The position numbers and the translations under genes were made by a program. 35,310 nt of DNA, from assembly GCA_027031265.1 (NCBI GenBank), contig JALVRO010000184.1:1-35310 (forward strand). Direction: 5' to 3'. The notes under the pieces are model-generated. The model made no database searches and was not told the DNA's origin. It was given only the letters and a program-made list of their open reading frames with translations. Of the stretch, positions 18,814 through 27,885 are shown one piece after another. Each line of letters begins with the position of its first letter. Position 1 is the stretch's first letter. This DNA is from Bacteroidales bacterium (GTDB lineage Bacteria > Bacteroidota > Bacteroidia > Bacteroidales > S143-33).

Positions 18814-19179
18814 ATGTACAAGAATCAGTACGAGACCGTTTTCATTTTAACTCCCGTTTTATCTGAAGATCAGATAAAGGAAACGGTCGACAAGTATCGC
18901 CAGTTTATTTTAGACAATGATGGCGAAATGGTATGGGAGGAAAGCTGGGGAATTCGCAAGCTGGCTTATCCTATCCGTCACAAGACAACTGGATATTATC
19001 ATTTATTCGAGTTCAAGGCCAGTCCAGAATTAATTAGTAAATTTGAGACCCAGCTACGTCGTGACGAACGCGTTATGCGTTTCCTGACTGTTAAGCTTGA
19101 CAAGAATGCTATTGAGTACAATGAGCAGCGCCGTAAGCAGATTCAAGCACAGAAGAAAGAAACTGAACTTGAATCATAA
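18814..19179 (+). CDS. rpsF: 30S ribosomal protein S6
   Basis: [23 protein letters not shown]...[23 protein letters not shown]...[10 protein letters not shown]. Confidence 0.96.
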   Translation: MYKNQYETVFILTPVLSEDQIKETVDKYRQFILDNDGEMVWEESWGIRKLAYPIRHKTTGYYHLFEFKASPELISKFETQLRRDERVMRFLTVKLDKNAIEYNEQRRKQIQAQKKETELES

Positions 19180-19226
19180 TTAATTCTCTATATTTTTTCA
19201 CACTCAAACTAAAAAAATCCATAAAA

Positions 19227-19520
19227 ATGGCAGTACAAAATACAAATTCTCAGGATGATATCAGATATTTGACCCCTCCTGAGATTGAGTTTAAAAAAGT
19301 AAAATACGACTACTTCAAAAAGCACGGCATCAAGCACATTGACTACAAAGACGTAGAGCTTCTCAAGCGTTTTCTCAATGATCAGGGCAAAATCCTGCCA
19401 CGCCGTGTTACTGGAACTTCTCTGAAAAACCAGCGTCGTCTGGCACGTGCTATCAAGCGTGCCCGCCAGCTGGCTCTTTTACCTTATGTTACAGACTTAC
19501 TCAAATCTTCTCAACACTAA
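19227..19520 (+). CDS. rpsR: 30S ribosomal protein S18
   Basis: [51 protein letters not shown]. Confidence 0.97.
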   Translation: MAVQNTNSQDDIRYLTPPEIEFKKVKYDYFKKHGIKHIDYKDVELLKRFLNDQGKILPRRVTGTSLKNQRRLARAIKRARQLALLPYVTDLLKSSQH

Positions 19521-19533
19521 AAAATAGTTAACC

Positions 19534-19977
19534 ATGGAAGTTATTTTGCTACAAGATATGCCAGGCCTGGGTCATAAAGACCAGATTATCCGGGTAAAAA
19601 ATGGATACGCTAACAATTATCTTATTCCAAAGGGTATAGCTATTCTGGCTACACCTTCGGCCAAGAAACAGCTGGAAGAAAAACTGCGTCAGCAGGCTCG
19701 TAAAGAGCAGAAACTACGTGATGCAGCCCAGCAGCTACGCGAGAAGATTGAAGCAAAGACTTACACAATCAAAGTCAAAGCTGGTGAAAAGGGTAAAATT
19801 TATGGCTCTGTTTCTAACATCCAGCTTGCAGAGGCTCTCGCAGAGAATGATATTGAGATAGACCGCAAACAGATAGAAGTAGATCACATCAGGAAAATAG
19901 GTAGCTTCGAAGCAAAAGTCCACCTGTTCAAAGACATCTTTGCTACAATGAAATTCGAAGTTGTACCTGAGGAATAA
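19534..19977 (+). CDS. rplI: 50S ribosomal protein L9
   Basis: MEVILLQDMPGLGHKDQIIRVKNGYANNYLIPKGIA...GSVSNIQLAEAL. Confidence 0.97.
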   Translation: MEVILLQDMPGLGHKDQIIRVKNGYANNYLIPKGIAILATPSAKKQLEEKLRQQARKEQKLRDAAQQLREKIEAKTYTIKVKAGEKGKIYGSVSNIQLAEALAENDIEIDRKQIEVDHIRKIGSFEAKVHLFKDIFATMKFEVVPEE

Positions 19978-20000
19978 AACTTCTTTTTTTTACTGATAAA

Positions 20001-20034
20001 AAAGGAGGCTGCCATTGGGTAGCCTCCTTTTTTT
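20001..20034 (+). terminator. Rho-independent terminator after rplI
   Basis: aaaggaggct-gccattgggt-agcctccttt followed by tttt. Confidence 0.85.
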
Positions 20035-20053
20035 GCACGCAGCAGAAAAGGCA

Positions 20054-21229
20054 TCAGCCAAATATCCTTTTTAATCTATCCAAGGCCTCTGTTACCACAG
20101 AACGAGGAGCTGCAATATTCATCCGGAAAAAATTCTCTCCTTGCTGCCCAAAAGCACGTCCATCATTAAAGCCCAGACGGGCCTCATTTATAAGTTTATC
20201 TTTAACATCATCGTGGCTCAAACCTGTGCCAGAAAAATCAAGCCACAAAAGAAAAGTAGCCTCAGGACGCCACACCTTTATAGAGGAAATGTTCTCTCTG
20301 ATAAATTGTACAGTGTGGTCAATATTCTGCTCTAGATATTGCAAAAGACTATCTAACCAGGCATCACCCTTTTGATAGACTTGTTCAAATGCAATGTTCC
20401 CAAAGATATTCCCTAGCCACAGGTGGGCTGCATTGAGCTTTTCATTGTAACGCTCCCTCAGTTCTGTGTCAGGTATTATAACCACAGAAGTGCTCAATCC
20501 GGGTATATTGAAAGTCTTGCTTGGAGAAGTAGCTGTCACTGTTATCCGTGCTATCTCGGGTGATAGGCTCGCAATAGGTGTGTATTTATAGCCACTATAG
20601 ACAAAATCTGCGTGTATATCATCTGATACGATTATCAAGTCGTTGTCCAGAGCAAGGCGTGCCAGCCCGTTTAGCTCCTCCGCTGACCAGGCCCTACCAA
20701 CAGGGTTATGAGGATTGGCCAGAAAGATTAGTTTTGTGTGCCTGTCAATCTTCTGCTTCAGGTCATCCAGATCCATTTTATACCGGCCGTGCCCGTCACG
20801 TATTAGTGGATTGACCACCAATTGACGTCCCAGACCTTTAACTGTCTCAAAAAAAGGCGGGTAGACAGGAGGCTGAATAATTACCCTCTCTTCTGGCTGC
20901 GTGTATGCAAGCACTGACAAGGCTAGAGCCGATACTACCCCAGGGCTAAAAGTAAGCCAGTCGAACTCAACATCAAAACCATAACGGCGGGCAGCCCACC
21001 TCTGATATGCCTGATAAAAAGAGCGGGGGCGAAACGTGTATCCAAGAATTGGGTGGTCCAGACGCTGCCGTAATGCCTCCAGCACAAAATCTGGTGTTGC
21101 AAAATCCATATCTGCAACCCACATTGGTAGAATATCCTCACGACCAAATACAGCCTTACGTCTAACATATTTTATGGCTAATGATTCGCTACGGTCTATT
21201 ACACGATCAAAATCATAATTCATGTGCAT
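20054..21229 (-). CDS. MalY/PatB-family PLP C-S lyase / aminotransferase
   Basis: SLAIKYVRRKAVFGREDILPMWVADMDFATPDFVLEALRQRLDHPILGYT; LANPHNPVGRAWSAEEL; SDDIHADFVYSGYKYTPIAS; SPSKTFNIPGL. Confidence 0.92.
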   Translation of the reverse strand: MHMNYDFDRVIDRSESLAIKYVRRKAVFGREDILPMWVADMDFATPDFVLEALRQRLDHPILGYTFRPRSFYQAYQRWAARRYGFDVEFDWLTFSPGVVSALALSVLAYTQPEERVIIQPPVYPPFFETVKGLGRQLVVNPLIRDGHGRYKMDLDDLKQKIDRHTKLIFLANPHNPVGRAWSAEELNGLARLALDNDLIIVSDDIHADFVYSGYKYTPIASLSPEIARITVTATSPSKTFNIPGLSTSVVIIPDTELRERYNEKLNAAHLWLGNIFGNIAFEQVYQKGDAWLDSLLQYLEQNIDHTVQFIRENISSIKVWRPEATFLLWLDFSGTGLSHDDVKDKLINEARLGFNDGRAFGQQGENFFRMNIAAPRSVVTEALDRLKRIFG

Positions 21230-21233
21230 AACT

Positions 21234-21977
21234 TTATTTTTTTATTTCGTCTAATAATTTTGTCATCACCTCTGTGGCTCTGCCCTGAAGGAAAATATCT
21301 GTAATACCTTGTGTGGTATATTCCGAAGGTTCGAGATTAACTTCTATAATTGTGGCCCCACCTGCCTTAGCCTCCATTGGTATCATAGCTGCAGGATAAA
21401 CAATACCTGTAGTCCCAATAACCAGCATTACATCAGCTCGATGTGCATGATCAAAAGCTTTAGTATAAGCCTCAGTGGGTATAGGCTCGCCGAAGAACAC
21501 AAAATCTGGCTTGAGCAAGCCTCCACATTCAGGACAATGGGGTGGCTGGTCTGTTATCTCTATGCGTGCCACTTCATATTTTTCACCACACTTCATGCAC
21601 ACAAAGTAACGTGTATTGCCGTGAAACTCAATAACTTCTTTATTACCAGCAAGAAAATGCAAATTATCAATATTCTGTGTTATAACTGCTTTGAGCAATC
21701 CCATTTTTTCCAGCTCTGCAAGAGCAAGGTGTGCTTTGTTTGGACGTGCGCGATCAATAACGTCATAAAAAACATTCCTTAGCTCCAGTGCAGCCTGTGG
21801 CCTGGACACATAATAATCAATGTCAAAAATTCTGGGATCATATTTATTCCATATTCCATTCTCTCCGCGAAAAGGTGGAATACCACTCTCAACAGAAATT
21901 CCTGCCCCTGTGAACGATACAAGATATTTTGATTTTTTTATTATATTTACGGCTTTGGAATATAAAGAATAATCCAT
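21234..21977 (-). CDS. Sir2-family NAD-dependent deacylase
   Basis: VSFTGAGISVESGIPPFRG, ITQNIDNLHFLAG, EFHGN, Zn Cys pairs CMKCGEKY...CPECGG, KPDFVFFGEPIP. Confidence 0.94.
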   Translation of the reverse strand: MDYSLYSKAVNIIKKSKYLVSFTGAGISVESGIPPFRGENGIWNKYDPRIFDIDYYVSRPQAALELRNVFYDVIDRARPNKAHLALAELEKMGLLKAVITQNIDNLHFLAGNKEVIEFHGNTRYFVCMKCGEKYEVARIEITDQPPHCPECGGLLKPDFVFFGEPIPTEAYTKAFDHAHRADVMLVIGTTGIVYPAAMIPMEAKAGGATIIEVNLEPSEYTTQGITDIFLQGRATEVMTKLLDEIKK

Positions 21978-22073
21978 TTTTGAATTATTTTTGTAAAATA
22001 GAATGTTTTTAATTTACAAGTTATTACATTTTTTTTATTTTTACACAGATAAAACTATCAAATTCTATGAATA

Positions 22074-22490
22074 ATGGAAAAAGATTTGAAAAAACTTTTC
22101 ACTGAAAAAGGGCTTAAAATGACTATTCAGAGGGTGGCGATACTTGAGTATCTTATGAACACCAAGACTCACCCTTCTGCTGAGATGATTTACGAACATA
22201 TTCGTAAAAAGTACCCTACTATTACGCTGAGCACCGTGTACAACACACTGGAAACTCTGGTTAACAAGGGCATTATTAAAAAGATACCTACGTTCTCAGG
22301 TATTTCTCGTTATGACGCAGATCTGGATCCTCACATTCACATTGTAATGGGTTCGGATAAGAATGTAAAAATTAAAGACATCTATGACGAAGAACTTATC
22401 AACCAGATCCGCCAGGAAGTAGCAAACAAGCTAAATCTCAGTATTGATGACAACAATATTTATCTAATCATTGAGGAACGCAGACAGTAG
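22074..22490 (+). CDS. Fur/PerR-family transcriptional regulator lacking all cysteines
   Basis: FTEKGLKMTIQRVAILEYLMNTKTHPSAEMIYEHIRKKYPTITLSTVYNTLETLVNKGIIKKI...SRYDADLDPHIHIV; no Cys in 138 aa. Confidence 0.92.
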   Translation: MEKDLKKLFTEKGLKMTIQRVAILEYLMNTKTHPSAEMIYEHIRKKYPTITLSTVYNTLETLVNKGIIKKIPTFSGISRYDADLDPHIHIVMGSDKNVKIKDIYDEELINQIRQEVANKLNLSIDDNNIYLIIEERRQ

Positions 22491-22492
22491 GA

Positions 22493-23269
22493 TCAGCTTT
22501 TGTGGATTGCATTGTACACATCCACGCAGCGGCTAAGTATAGATTCTGTTTTATCCATCTGCAACTGGCTAGCCGCATCACTCAGAGCCTGGGCAGGATT
22601 TGGGTGGACTTCCATAAACAGCCCATCTGCTCCTGTAGCAATAGCTGCAAGGGCTAGTGTCTCTATCATTGAAGGATCGCCTCCTGTCACACCTACTGTC
22701 TGATTAGGCTTTTGCACAGAATGCGTACAATCTACAACAACAGGCACACCGATCGATTTCATAATAGGCACTGAACGGAAATCTACTACAAGGTCATGAT
22801 AGCCAAAGGTAGTGCCCCTCTCTGTCAACAGCACCTGACGATTGCCTGTGGAATAAACTTTTTCTACTGCAAAACGCATTGCTTCGGGGGACATGAACTG
22901 TCCCTTTTTTATATTCACAGGTTTACCCGTACGCCCTGCTGCAAGAAGCAAGTCAGTCTGACGGCACAAAAAAGCTGGTATCTGTAAATAATCAACATAA
23001 GCAGACACTTCATCAGCTTCCCAGCTCTCATGAATATCTGTGATAACTGGCACATCAAACTCCTCTCTCACACGTGCCAGTATACGCAGAGCCTCTCCAC
23101 GGTCTATACCAGTAAAGCTACCCAGCTTTGTACGGTTTGCTTTTTTGTATGAGGACTTGAAAATCAGTCTAATACCCAGACGATCTGTTACTTGCTTCAA
23201 GTAGTCAGCAACAGTAAAAACAATATTCTCGCTCTCAATAACACAGGGTCCTGCTATAAGGAAAAACAT
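22493..23269 (-). CDS. kdsA: 3-deoxy-8-phosphooctulonate synthase
   Basis: AGPCVIESENIVFTVADYL, FKSSYKKANRTKLGSFTG, LLTERGTTFGYHDLVVDFRSVPIMK, FMEVHPNPAQALSD. Confidence 0.95.
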   Translation of the reverse strand: MFFLIAGPCVIESENIVFTVADYLKQVTDRLGIRLIFKSSYKKANRTKLGSFTGIDRGEALRILARVREEFDVPVITDIHESWEADEVSAYVDYLQIPAFLCRQTDLLLAAGRTGKPVNIKKGQFMSPEAMRFAVEKVYSTGNRQVLLTERGTTFGYHDLVVDFRSVPIMKSIGVPVVVDCTHSVQKPNQTVGVTGGDPSMIETLALAAIATGADGLFMEVHPNPAQALSDAASQLQMDKTESILSRCVDVYNAIHKS

Positions 23270-23271
23270 GG

Positions 23272-23949
23272 TTACTCCTGTTTTGAATCATTACTCTTAG
23301 GCTTGACAGAAATAACATCAACACTATTGCGTTTCTGGATAGCACGAGACTTACGTCCTAAATAACCAGCATGATGACGCTTGGCATATTCCTCAGGTGT
23401 AAAACCAATTTTCTCAATCATCAAAGACACCAGTATATCTCCAATAACAGTCATTGTTGTAGTGGAGGTAGTAGGTGTCAGGCCCAGGGGACATACTTCT
23501 TTAGGACCACCTGTATATAGGAAAGCATCAGCACTCTGGGCTAAAATACTCCTGGGATTACCCGAGATAACAATCTTTGGTATGTGCACATCTTCAAATA
23601 ATTTTTCTACCAGGTCAAGGAGCTGGACTATTTCCACAGTCTTACCTGAATTAGAAACCAGTAGTAACACATCATTTTGCTGAATCACACCCAGGTCCCC
23701 ATGCTGTGCATCACTAGGATGAAGGAAAACAGCTGGTGTTCCCGTAGAACTAAAAGTTGTTGCTATATTAAGGGCTATCTGGCCTGCTTTGCCCATACCA
23801 CTGGCTACTAACTTACCATTACGGCGATGAACATGCTCGTAAATAAGCTCTATTGCTTTCTGGTAATCTTCTGTAACTGGTATGTTAATAATGGCTTTTG
23901 CTTCGTAGCGTATGATACGCTTTATTTTGTTCTCGATCTCATCTTTCAT
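23272..23949 (-). CDS. SIS-domain arabinose-5-phosphate isomerase (KpsF/GutQ/KdsD type) without CBS domains
   Basis: GKLVASGMGKAGQIALNIATTFSSTGTPAVFLHPSDAQHGDLGVI, LLVSNSGKTVEIVQLL, LTPTTSTTTMTVIGD; ends soon after HHAGYLGRKSRAI. Confidence 0.88.
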   Translation of the reverse strand: MKDEIENKIKRIIRYEAKAIINIPVTEDYQKAIELIYEHVHRRNGKLVASGMGKAGQIALNIATTFSSTGTPAVFLHPSDAQHGDLGVIQQNDVLLLVSNSGKTVEIVQLLDLVEKLFEDVHIPKIVISGNPRSILAQSADAFLYTGGPKEVCPLGLTPTTSTTTMTVIGDILVSLMIEKIGFTPEEYAKRHHAGYLGRKSRAIQKRNSVDVISVKPKSNDSKQE

Positions 23950-24806
23950 TTCTTAGGCTTTTCGAGTATGAGTCTCAGTTGATTAGCGAGAGTCTCTTTT
24001 AAGTCCTTACGCTGGACAATATAATCAAGGAAACCATGCTCCAGTAGAAATTCTGACCTCTGAAATCCCTCAGGTAGGTCACGACCTATTGTCTGACGGA
24101 TAACACGTGGTCCTGCAAAACCAATCAATGCACCTGGCTCTGCAATATTAATATCTCCCAACATTGCAAAAGAAGCTGTCACACCTCCAGTCGTAGGGTC
24201 TGTCATCACTGAAAGATAAGGTAGCTTAGCATCTGCCAGTTGTGTCAGCTTGGCTGCTGTCTTGGCCATCTGCATAAGAGAGAAAGCTGCTTCCATCATT
24301 CGTGCACCACCCGAACGACTAATTATGATCAAAGACATACGATGCTCTATACAATAATCTATAGCACGTGCTATTTTCTCTCCAACCACAGCACCCATTG
24401 ATCCACCGATATACTCAAAATTCATTCCTCCAATAACCACATCCAGGTCATCAAGCTTTCCAGTAGCTATTGAGATAGCCTCTTTGAGTCCAGTTTTTTT
24501 CTGTGCATCCTGTATGCGGTCTGTATAACGCTTGCGGTCAACAAAATTCAAAGGATCGGCAGGTAAAAGATTCTCAAACAAAAGTTCATACTTTCCTTCA
24601 TCAAACAGGAAATTGAAATAATCTACTGTGGGAATTCTATCATGATAACCACAACTCTGGCAAACACCTAGATTCTCTTTGTGCTCAATCATAGTGACAA
24701 TCGTCTTGCACTTTGGACACTTAAACCACAAACCTTCTTTCATCTCCCTACGCTGTGAAGATGGGGTCAATATACCCCTTGTCATTCTTTGAAACCAATT
24801 ACTCAT
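23946..24806 (-). CDS. accD: Acetyl-CoA carboxylase carboxyltransferase subunit beta
   Basis: MSNWFQRMTRG...LWFKCPKCKTIVTMIEHKENLGVCQSCGYH zinc finger; SRSGGARMMEAAFSLMQMAKTAA; TDPTTGGVTASFAMLGD. ATG at 24806 preferred over 24845. Confidence 0.95.
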   Translation of the reverse strand: MSNWFQRMTRGILTPSSQRREMKEGLWFKCPKCKTIVTMIEHKENLGVCQSCGYHDRIPTVDYFNFLFDEGKYELLFENLLPADPLNFVDRKRYTDRIQDAQKKTGLKEAISIATGKLDDLDVVIGGMNFEYIGGSMGAVVGEKIARAIDYCIEHRMSLIIISRSGGARMMEAAFSLMQMAKTAAKLTQLADAKLPYLSVMTDPTTGGVTASFAMLGDINIAEPGALIGFAGPRVIRQTIGRDLPEGFQRSEFLLEHGFLDYIVQRKDLKETLANQLRLILEKPKK

Positions 24807-24996
24807 TGGTGAAATTTTAAAATTAAAGAGGCAGCAAAAAACCACAAGCCACCACGGTAAAATTAAAACTTTTTCCTATGCCAAAAAAATTTTGCAGACA
24901 TTTTAACTTAGCCCTCAGTCTAAAGACTGAATCATAAACACTTACCACAAACCACCTTGACTGGTGAGATTTTGACAAACTGAAAGAAAAAATAAA

Positions 24997-25026
24997 GAGC
25001 CCGCAGGTCTGTTTTACTGCGGGCTC
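24997..25026 (-). terminator. Rho-independent terminator of tRNA-Ile
   Basis: Minus strand GAGCCCGCAG-TAAAACAGAC-CTGCGGGCTC followed by TTTATTTTTT. Confidence 0.8.
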
Positions 25027-25030
25027 CTGG

Positions 25031-25104
25031 TCGGGATGGGAGGACTTGAACCTCCGACCTCCACATTATCAGTGTGGCGCTCTAACCAGCTGAGCTACAT
25101 CCCG
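25031..25104 (-). tRNA. tRNA-Ile (GAT)
   Basis: Minus strand CGGGATGTAGCTCAGCTGGTTAGAGCGCCACACTGATAATGTGGAGGTCGGAGGTTCAAGTCCTCCCATCCCGA; anticodon loop CTGATAA; CCA encoded at 25030-25028. Confidence 0.95.
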
Positions 25105-25122
25105 TCCCTCACAAAAGCAATG

Positions 25123-25154
25123 CAAAAATATATGTTTGGAAAAAAAACTCCAAA
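25123..25154 (-). promoter_or_regulatory. Bacteroidetes-type promoter for tRNA-Ile
   Basis: Minus strand TTTG (25154-25151), 20-bp spacer, TATTTTTG (25130-25123). Confidence 0.65.
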
Positions 25155-25174
25155 TTTTTCCCTGAAAAATTTTC

Positions 25175-26404
25175 TTAATTACGGCGTACCCATATAAACA
25201 GGCTAAATATCAACAAAATAAAACTTGTCACAACAATAGCCAGAGCCACAGACAGATGATCTGCCAATGCTCCTATCATTAACGAAATAACAGCTGTGAG
25301 CAAAGTCTTAATCTGATTTTGTGTGGAAACACCAGAGGCAAAAATCTCTGTCCTGAAAATTTTATTCAAATAAGCCACAGATATTGGTTTTCGCAAATTG
25401 TGGACAATGAAAATCAACATAAACACCACAACTGCCCACACAAGACGATCATAATGCTCAAGGATTCCTGATGTCATACCCAGCAATAATGCAATCACTA
25501 ACAATCCATTTACCCAGAAGGCTAGATTGCTTTTTACTTTAAGAAGCTGTGAAGAACGGCGCGAAGCATAAGAAGTCAACAAATACACAACAAAATATAC
25601 AATGCCTATCCACACTGTAATTTTCTGCTTACCCGACAGGGCCCCCAGCCACACTATAGGCAAAGCAAAAGCCATCTGCTTTATTAACGGCTGTATATAA
25701 TCCTTCAATGCCTTGAAATATGCTTCTACCAGAGAGAGATTGGTCAAATGCCTCAACGCTGTCCAATCCTTAATAGTATGCCAGAACTCACCGAGTACCT
25801 CTCTTGCTGTTTGCTGCTTACCCTTCTTCTTTATACCTTTATCTATCCACGATGGATATGAAGCAATAAGCACAAAACCCAGTACATAAGGCACAATAGT
25901 ATATAAATAAATAGAAGTATAATTTTCTGTGGTAAAAACTATAAAAGCTGCTGCCAGGGACGATAGAGCTGACCCTAGCTGTGAACAAGAGCGTGTGTGC
26001 CCATAATAATCAACTTTATAATCAGACCATCCTTTGACCTCAAGATAATGGTAAATCATAGCTTTGTTGGTCCCACTACGGAAAGCATCTGCCATACCAT
26101 AAAATATTATTGCAATCAAGAAAATCCAAAAACCAGCACCAAAAGCAAAAATCACATAACTGATAATATACAGGATGTATGAAAAAAGCAAAGACTTCTT
26201 ACGTCCCACAGCATCAGCCATCAAGCCCGAAGGTATTTCAAAGACATTTGTGGTTATCTCACGTGCTGCATACAACACCCCTATCTCTGTGAAACTCAAA
26301 CCCTTGTATCGCAAAAACAGAATAAAAAATGGCTCAAAAAAACGAAGGTTCTTCAGAAAACCGTAAAGGCAAAACTTATAATATTGCACATCCTTGCGGT
26401 ACAT
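25175..26404 (-). CDS. MFS transporter
   Basis: FFILFLRYKGLSFTEIGVLYAAREITTNVFEIPSGLMADAVGRKKSLLFSY (MFS loop 2-3 motif); about 12 hydrophobic segments. Confidence 0.88.
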   Translation of the reverse strand: MYRKDVQYYKFCLYGFLKNLRFFEPFFILFLRYKGLSFTEIGVLYAAREITTNVFEIPSGLMADAVGRKKSLLFSYILYIISYVIFAFGAGFWIFLIAIIFYGMADAFRSGTNKAMIYHYLEVKGWSDYKVDYYGHTRSCSQLGSALSSLAAAFIVFTTENYTSIYLYTIVPYVLGFVLIASYPSWIDKGIKKKGKQQTAREVLGEFWHTIKDWTALRHLTNLSLVEAYFKALKDYIQPLIKQMAFALPIVWLGALSGKQKITVWIGIVYFVVYLLTSYASRRSSQLLKVKSNLAFWVNGLLVIALLLGMTSGILEHYDRLVWAVVVFMLIFIVHNLRKPISVAYLNKIFRTEIFASGVSTQNQIKTLLTAVISLMIGALADHLSVALAIVVTSFILLIFSLFIWVRRN

Positions 26405-26588
26405 AATTCTCACTTTATCATTCTTTCGCCCAGGGAATAAATTACAACGTTCAAATTAAGATCAAAATTCCCTTAATCAATGATACAAACTAAGCAAAAT
26501 CTAAATAAAAAGTGTAAATTTAAAACAATGACAGTTTTTTTGTCTTCTAAAATTTCTGTCTGAATTAGATAATAATTCAAAAATTTAC

Positions 26589-26903
26589 GTGATGAAAGTA
26601 CAATTACTCCCACAAACAAAAATGGGCAAATGGTCCATAGGGTTAATAGTGTGCTTTTTTCTAGCTATGGGTATATTTTTCGTCTTTGTATGGTCAGGTG
26701 AGAAAGGTGGTAAAACATTTTTCTCCAATCCCCGGTTAGCTATCCCTGTCCTTATTGCTGCAGCGACAGGTATTTTGTCGTTTCTGATAGGGATAATCAG
26801 CATTATAAAGAGTAGGGATAGAGCAATATTCACTTTTATTTCCTCGCTTATTGGTTTACTTGTCACACTGTGGGTTATAGCAGAGATTATTTCGGCACAC
26901 TGA
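26589..26903 (+). CDS. Small membrane protein, three predicted hydrophobic segments
   Basis: WSIGLIVCFFLAMGIFFVFVW, LAIPVLIAAATGILSFLIGIISII, FTFISSLIGLLVTLWVIAEII. Confidence 0.65.
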   Translation: MMKVQLLPQTKMGKWSIGLIVCFFLAMGIFFVFVWSGEKGGKTFFSNPRLAIPVLIAAATGILSFLIGIISIIKSRDRAIFTFISSLIGLLVTLWVIAEIISAH

Positions 26904-26957
26904 AGTTTCTAGTGTGCGTCGGTCATAACAGACTGATGTTATTAGCCATAGACAAAA

Positions 26958-26986
26958 GCAGCCAGACAGTCCTATTGTCTGGCTGC
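26958..26986. terminator. Hairpin between convergent genes
   Basis: gcagccagaca-gtcctat-tgtctggctgc; minus side continues TTTTGTC. Confidence 0.6.
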
Positions 26987-27008
26987 AGAAATATTCGAAG
27001 AACGAGCG

Positions 27009-27884
27009 TCAGGACAGCAAGTCCTTTATTTTCTGGTATGTCCTTTCATTCACAGGGACGAGAGGCAAACGTAGCTCATTCTTAATCATTCCCTTAATAC
27101 TAAGCGCAGCCTTGACGCCTGCCGGGTTACCATCCTCAAATATTGCATTTGTCATTGGCAGGATCTTGTAATGAAGCTGGCGTGCCTGTGCATATTTGCC
27201 CTCCAGTGCCAGGCGTACCATCTGTGACATCTCCTCTGGGTAGACCATTACCACTACAGAGATAACGCCCTCCACACCAATAGAAATAAGAGGCAAGGTA
27301 ATAGCGTCATCACCCGAAAGGACTGTGAAATCCCCTGGTTTGTTGCGAACAATCTCCATTATCTGGCCAAAATCACCAGAAGCTTCCTTAATAGCCATAA
27401 TATTGGCATGCTCGGCCAGACGGAGCGTTGTCTCAGCACTGATATTAGACCTGGTGCGGCCTGGGACATTGTAAAGAATAACCGGCACTGGCGAAACTTC
27501 TGCTATTGCGATGAAATGTTCGTAGAGGCCACGCTGGTTGGGTTTGTTGTAATACGGCGCAACAGAAAGAATTGCATCTATACGGGAGAAATCACCACGT
27601 GCCTTGATGCTATTAATTACTGCCTGTGTGTTATTGCCACCAAACCCTGCAACAATAGGCAGGCGACCATTATTTACTTCAATAACAAAGTCAAGTACCT
27701 GATTACGTTCGTCCGATGTAAGAGTGGCGCTTTCGCCTGTGGTTCCCAGCACTACCAGGAAGTCAATACCTCCTTTTATGAGATATTCCACAAGGTTGCG
27801 CAAGGCCGGGAAATCTATAGTTTTATCTTCATTGAATGGTGTGACTATAGCTACACCTGTTCCGCGTATTTTTTTATGTGCCAT
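27009..27884 (-). CDS. dapA: 4-hydroxy-tetrahydrodipicolinate synthase
   Basis: RGTGVAIVTPFNEDKTIDFPALRNLVEYLIKGGIDFLVVLGTTGESATLTSDE, YNVPGRTRSNISAETTLRLAEH, AIKEASGDF, LSGDDA. Confidence 0.96.
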   Translation of the reverse strand: MAHKKIRGTGVAIVTPFNEDKTIDFPALRNLVEYLIKGGIDFLVVLGTTGESATLTSDERNQVLDFVIEVNNGRLPIVAGFGGNNTQAVINSIKARGDFSRIDAILSVAPYYNKPNQRGLYEHFIAIAEVSPVPVILYNVPGRTRSNISAETTLRLAEHANIMAIKEASGDFGQIMEIVRNKPGDFTVLSGDDAITLPLISIGVEGVISVVVMVYPEEMSQMVRLALEGKYAQARQLHYKILPMTNAIFEDGNPAGVKAALSIKGMIKNELRLPLVPVNERTYQKIKDLLS

Positions 27885-27885
27885 A

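Noticed and set aside
21309-21782. 157-aa Cys-rich plus-strand ORF antisense to the Sir2 gene
   Set aside because: The cysteines come from reverse-complement codons of the sirtuin; no independent support.
24914-24927. Small palindrome cagtctaaagactg
   Set aside because: Only a 6-bp stem with no T tract and no gene context; too weak to call.
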